DNA from: Hyphomicrobiales bacterium
GTDB lineage: Bacteria > Pseudomonadota > Alphaproteobacteria > Rhizobiales > Xanthobacteraceae
Direction of reading: 5' to 3'
DNA length: 10,591 nt
Assembly: GCA_003133345.1 (NCBI GenBank)
Contig: PKXB01000203.1
Span: 138-10,728 of the forward strand
Position numbers and translations under genes: made by a program. This document shows positions 7,706-10,591 of the stretch, piece by piece (within the stretch, counting starts at the first letter, position 1; every line of letters begins with the position of its first letter). The notes below the pieces were generated by a model. That model saw only the letters and a list, made by a program, of their open reading frames with translations, was not told where the DNA came from and searched no databases.

Positions 7706-7721
7706 GAAGACCTTCGTCTTC
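7706..7721 (-). repeat. Perfect 6-bp hairpin abutting the DoxX-like start codon
   Basis: GAAGAC (7706-7711) and GTCTTC (7716-7721) pair across a 4-nt loop. On the minus-strand mRNA the hairpin ends directly at the AUG of 7705 and contains the only SD-like sequence (GAAGG). It could limit translation, or it may indicate that the downstream ATG at 7681 is used instead. It sits in the 69-nt gap after the iron-sulfur subunit gene. Confidence 0.35.
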
Positions 7722-7774
7722 GGCTATTTCCAGTGCCGTGAAGCGCATTTTATGAAGTTCGACACAACGGAAAC

Positions 7775-8611
7775 TTATAGCCTGATTTCGCCGAGATTGA
7801 TGCTGGCACCGAGTTTCGCGGTGACTGTCTTCTTGGCCCGTCCGGCAGCCGAAATCTCCACGACGTATTCACTCGAATTCTCGTCCAGCCGGTCAAATTT
7901 GAAGTCGCCGTAATTGTCGGTGGCGGCCTGCGTCACCACGGCGCCGCCCTTGAGCAGGCGCACGCTGGCGCCCTCGACGCAATCGACGACGCCATTTGTC
8001 TCCATCGAGACCGAGCCGCCGATGAAACATTTCGAGAAACGCCACAGATTCTTGTAGTAGACGCGTGGACGCGTGCCGAGCTCGGCTTTCATGACTTCGA
8101 GCCCCTGCTCGCGCGCGAGCTTCGCCATCTCGTCATCTTCTACGCAGATCGAACGCATGGCGAAGGTTGGGCACGACTGCTGGCCGCGCGTCTGCTTCCA
8201 ACCCTGGTCGATGAGATGCGCGTCGAACGTCCAGGCCTGCGGCAGTTGCAGTTCCTCGTTCCACCAGATGTGGCCATAGGGGCACGCATCGACCAAATCC
8301 TTGCGCCCCTTCGCCTTGACCGGGTCGATGAGCACGATGCCGTCGTCGCGTTTTTTCACCGCACCGCCGCCTTTGGCGACGCAGGGCGCGTTGTCGCAGT
8401 GGTTGCACATCGTCGGCACATAGGCGATGTCGATCGTCGGCAACTGGCCGCGCTCTTTTTGCAGGATATTGATCCACTTGTGGCCGTGCTTCGGCATCGG
8501 CGCCGAATAGCCGGGAAACTCGTTGCCGACGTATTCGTCCATGCTTGCGAGCGTGCACAAGTTGCAATTGGTGCACTCGGCGACGTCGATAATCATGTTC
8601 CATTTATTCAT
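7775..8611 (-). CDS. Iron-sulfur small subunit of a pyrogallol-phloroglucinol transhydroxylase/resorcinol hydroxylase-type molybdoenzyme
   Basis: Electron-transfer partner of the large bis-MGD subunit encoded upstream. The 278-aa protein has a DmsB-like ferredoxin part (about 1-160) followed by a Pro-rich YYKNL linker and a C-terminal beta-sandwich (about 200-278: EGASVRLLKGG, DNYGDFKFDRLDE, ASINLGEIRL) of the Cna-B/carboxypeptidase-regulatory type. This added domain is characteristic of the transhydroxylase beta subunit. Cys13, Cys16, Cys19 with Cys147, and Cys69, Cys72, Cys77 with Cys110 (ACPYG) can each bind one [4Fe-4S] cluster. The ligands of a further cluster are all absent: Ser23 at the fourth motif-A position, and Trp127, Asp130 and Gly143 in the last motif. 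No Tat or Sec signal is seen, so it is probably cytoplasmic. No strong RBS is seen before the ATG at 8611. Confidence 0.87.
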   Translation of the reverse strand: MNKWNMIIDVAECTNCNLCTLASMDEYVGNEFPGYSAPMPKHGHKWINILQKERGQLPTIDIAYVPTMCNHCDNAPCVAKGGGAVKKRDDGIVLIDPVKAKGRKDLVDACPYGHIWWNEELQLPQAWTFDAHLIDQGWKQTRGQQSCPTFAMRSICVEDDEMAKLAREQGLEVMKAELGTRPRVYYKNLWRFSKCFIGGSVSMETNGVVDCVEGASVRLLKGGAVVTQAATDNYGDFKFDRLDENSSEYVVEISAAGRAKKTVTAKLGASINLGEIRL

Positions 8612-8644
8612 CGTATTAACACCACGTCTCGCGCTGACCGATCT

Positions 8645-8989
8645 TCACTTCGGTATCTGCGGCACGATGAGATGAAAGAGCTTGAGCGACGCGCCGCTCG
8701 CCGCCTGGATGGTCGCGGTCTCGGAAGGTCCGAGGTAGATGCCGGCACCCTTTTCGACGTTGTAATCCTTATTGTTGAGCCGGATATTGCCCTTGCCGTC
8801 CATCAGGTAGATGAGCTGGTGCTTGTTGATTGCATCCGGCTTGAACGTCTCGGCCGATTTGAGCCAGCGCAACGAGCCATGCACGTTGCGCGCGCCGCAG
8901 AGCGCCTGGTTCAGTACCTCGGTGACCTCGCCTTGGCCGGCCGAGGCTTTTTTCGGGAGTTTGTTGGTTTCGATGAATGTGAGCGACAT
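8645..8989 (-). CDS. Small cupin-fold protein lacking most metal ligands
   Basis: A 114-aa single-domain protein with the beta-strand spacing of a cupin: the LRWLKSAETF strand, then HQLIYLMDGKGNIRLNNKDYNVEKGAGIYLGPSETATI, where the MDGKG turn and the GAGIYLGP element match cupin motifs 1 and 2. Of the normal HxH...E...H metal set only His57 sits near the first motif; the second motif has no His after GPSE. A metal-dependent reaction is therefore unlikely, and a binding or structural role, perhaps with the neighbouring intact cupin, is possible. It lies between the large and small subunit genes of the transhydroxylase-like enzyme, 29 nt after the other cupin, with a weak AGGA upstream. Its specific function is not recognised. 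Confidence 0.78.
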   Translation of the reverse strand: MSLTFIETNKLPKKASAGQGEVTEVLNQALCGARNVHGSLRWLKSAETFKPDAINKHQLIYLMDGKGNIRLNNKDYNVEKGAGIYLGPSETATIQAASGASLKLFHLIVPQIPK

Positions 8990-9018
8990 AATCGTTTTCC
9001 TATGCTGTCAGAATAAAT

Positions 9019-9432
9019 TCAGGTCTGAATCCAGACTTTGCCGTCCTTGTGGTCCCAGCGCAGGTCGGCGTCCGTGCCTTCGAGGATCGTGGTCTTGAAG
9101 CGATTGGGCGCCTGCCACTCGAAATAGAACAACGGCTCGGTCGCGCGCAGACGGTGCTTCTGCTCGGCCGGGATGAAGATCATGTCGCCCGGCCCGACCG
9201 GCCGTAGCCCGTCGTCCGATTCCACCGTCGCCTTGCCGTCGATAATGAAATAGAAGTGCTCGCAATTCTTGTGCAGGTGCAAGGGCGACGCCGCACCCTT
9301 CTTGTAGTGCATGACGCCCGCCAGCATGTCGTCGGTATTGGCGAGCTCCTGATTGACGAAGAAAATACGCTCGCGCGCCGCTTTGGCGTCGATCAGCGAG
9401 GGCAATTCGTCCTCTTTGAATACATAAGCCAT
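9019..9432 (-). CDS. Cupin-domain protein with intact metal site
   Basis: A 137-aa single-cupin protein. Motif 1 is HLHKNCEHFYFIIDG with His52, His54 and Glu58; motif 2 is GPGDMIFIPAEQKHR with His93. Together these form a complete 3-His/1-Glu metal site, probably for Fe, Mn or Zn. This family includes ring-cleaving dioxygenases, isomerases and binding proteins; the sequence does not decide between them. The gene has the strongest ribosome binding site seen in the minus-strand block (AAGGAGG, 8-10 nt upstream) and follows the large transhydroxylase-like subunit by 25 nt, so it is in the same operon. A role in processing or protecting the polyhydroxylated aromatic product or substrate is inference from context only. 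Confidence 0.88.
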   Translation of the reverse strand: MAYVFKEDELPSLIDAKAARERIFFVNQELANTDDMLAGVMHYKKGAASPLHLHKNCEHFYFIIDGKATVESDDGLRPVGPGDMIFIPAEQKHRLRATEPLFYFEWQAPNRFKTTILEGTDADLRWDHKDGKVWIQT

Positions 9433-9442
9433 TAGATCATCT

Positions 9443-9449
9443 CCTCCTT
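9443..9449 (-). promoter_or_regulatory. Strong Shine-Dalgarno sequence for the intact cupin gene
   Basis: The minus strand reads AAGGAGG here, a full match to the anti-SD core, about 10 nt before the ATG at 9432. It is much stronger than the sites of the other genes in this block, suggesting that this cupin is made in larger amount than its neighbours. Confidence 0.7.
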
Positions 9450-9457
9450 GTTATCCG

Positions 9458-10591
9458 TCATTTCGCCGGCACCAGGTGCGCCGCCTTGAGCTTGCTGCGG
9501 ACGTCTTTGTCCTTCTCCATCTTGGCGAACGTCTCCGACATATGCTCGGTACCGCCGTCCCAAACTTCGACCTGCACCAGCGCGTTCGAACCGGCCAACG
9601 AGTGCGTGGTCTTGGTTTGCGTACGCTCGGGCGTGAGCAGGTTGAGGACACCGCCGCGATCGACCGATTTGCCCGGCTCACCCATCGGATCGTAGACCGC
9701 GGAGGACTCGTAACCGTGGCAGACGCCGCGCGGCAGCCGCTGGGTCGGCAGCGCGGCGCAGATTACCGCGCCGCGGTCGTTAAAGACCTTGACGAGATCG
9801 TGCTTCTTGATGCCGCGCTCCGCCGCATCCTGCGCGTTCAAGCGGACGATCCAGTAATAGTAGCCGCCGACATTGACCCGGTGATCCTCGATATTGAGCA
9901 GGAACGAGTCCTTGCCGTCGCCCTGGGTGTGGTACGAATATTTCGAATGCGGCGTGAGCAATTGCAGCGGGTAGCGCTCGAACAGCGCGCCCGAATGCGG
10001 CCCCTCCCATGACGGCACGTATTTGACGATCGGCGGCCGCTCGGGGTCGACGAACCGCTTCAAGCTGTTGCATTCGAATTCGAGCTTGCCGGACTGGGTT
10101 TGCAACCCGCGCAAATACTCCTCGCTATAATCGGACGGCAGCGGCTGCGCCTCGGGAACGTCCTTCTTGCGATTTTCCCAGAACCAGCGGAACGACACCG
10201 GCGCGCGCAGGTGCTCCTTCTCCGCCGGCACGACATAGTAGCCGCGCTTCATGAACTTCTTCCAGGAGATCACCTTGGGCAGGTCCGACGCATCGAAATG
10301 CCGCTTGACCCAGTCGATCTCGTTGCAGCCCTCGTTGAAGTAGTTGGCCACGCCGAGCCGTTTGCAAATTTCGGTAAAAATCCAGTAGTCGGTCTTCGAT
10401 TCACCGAGCGGCTTGATCGCCGGCGCCTGAAAAATGATGACGCGGTGATTGAGCTGCTGCTGGCCGTGGTGGCCGTAGCCGCCGAGCCCCGCCCATTCGC
10501 TGATATCGACGCGCTCGAAATTGGTGCAGGCCGGCAAAATCAGATCGGCGAACTTCGCCTCGCCCTCGAACCAGATCGACTGGTTGACCAC
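9458..10591 (-). CDS. Large (bis-MGD molybdopterin) subunit of a pyrogallol-phloroglucinol transhydroxylase/resorcinol hydroxylase-type enzyme, C-terminal part
   Basis: C-terminal 377 residues of a DMSO-reductase-family oxidoreductase; the gene continues beyond 10591, so the N-terminal half with most active-site residues is not visible. The visible part starts in domain III ([15 protein letters not shown], normally ADxxLPxxTxxE) and includes [16 protein letters not shown]. The MGD-binding C-terminal domain has [46 protein letters not shown], and [24 protein letters not shown] with NLLTPE. The GDGKDS and YESxAVYDP elements fit the Pelobacter transhydroxylase alpha subunit better than formate or nitrate enzymes. 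It probably hydroxylates or transhydroxylates a phenolic ring without O2. Known relatives are the P. acidigallici transhydroxylase and the Azoarcus anaerobius resorcinol hydroxylase; which reaction occurs here is open. Confidence 0.87.
   Translation of the reverse strand: MVNQSIWFEGEAKFADLILPACTNFERVDISEWAGLGGYGHHGQQQLNHRVIIFQAPAIKPLGESKTDYWIFTEICKRLGVANYFNEGCNEIDWVKRHFDASDLPKVISWKKFMKRGYYVVPAEKEHLRAPVSFRWFWENRKKDVPEAQPLPSDYSEEYLRGLQTQSGKLEFECNSLKRFVDPERPPIVKYVPSWEGPHSGALFERYPLQLLTPHSKYSYHTQGDGKDSFLLNIEDHRVNVGGYYYWIVRLNAQDAAERGIKKHDLVKVFNDRGAVICAALPTQRLPRGVCHGYESSAVYDPMGEPGKSVDRGGVLNLLTPERTQTKTTHSLAGSNALVQVEVWDGGTEHMSETFAKMEKDKDVRSKLKAAHLVPAK

Noticed and set aside
7775..8611. DmsB/NrfC-type four-cluster electron-transfer subunit
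   Set aside because: Only two complete Cys sets are present, and the C-terminal beta-sandwich is the mark of the transhydroxylase-type small subunit.

Overview
This is a GC-rich window with tightly packed genes, typical of a proteobacterial chromosome. The gene families and gene style suggest an alphaproteobacterium (Hyphomicrobiales type) or a betaproteobacterium, but no phylogenetic marker is present, so that assignment is a guess. There is no rRNA, tRNA, CRISPR array or recognisable mobile element.

Layout. Positions 1-3298 (+ strand) hold a branched-chain-amino-acid-type (LIV/HAAT) ABC transporter: livG (5' end cut by the window edge), livF, livM and livH. Two of its three junctions are ATGA overlaps. 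The periplasmic binding protein is not in the window. A gap of about 20 bp separates livH from a convergent block of minus-strand genes. Reading the minus strand in its direction of transcription, from 10591 down to 3319: the C-terminal part of a large bis-MGD molybdopterin oxidoreductase subunit of the pyrogallol-phloroglucinol transhydroxylase/resorcinol hydroxylase type; two small cupins; the matching iron-sulfur subunit with its distinctive C-terminal beta-sandwich domain; a DoxX-family membrane protein whose frame is broken three times; then, after a 91-bp AT-richer gap, a four-gene xanthine-dehydrogenase-family hydroxylase (FAD subunit, 2Fe-2S subunit, and a molybdopterin subunit split into L and M genes). 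All three junctions in the last block are 4-nt stop/start overlaps.

Reading of the whole. Two unrelated molybdenum hydroxylase classes lie next to an importer whose family is known to carry aromatic acids as well as amino acids. In both enzyme families the hydroxyl oxygen does not come from O2. The simplest inference is a catabolic island for import and O2-independent hydroxylation of an aromatic or N-heterocyclic compound. The substrate cannot be read from the sequence.

The most interesting points are: (1) the molybdopterin subunit split into two translationally coupled genes, as in nicotinate dehydrogenase of Eubacterium barkeri; (2) two cupin genes placed between the large and small subunit genes of the transhydroxylase-like enzyme; (3) coordinated loss of all four ligands of one [4Fe-4S] cluster in the small subunit; (4) three single-base frame breaks in the DoxX gene, each an extra G and together restoring frame, which look like consensus errors or a decaying gene.
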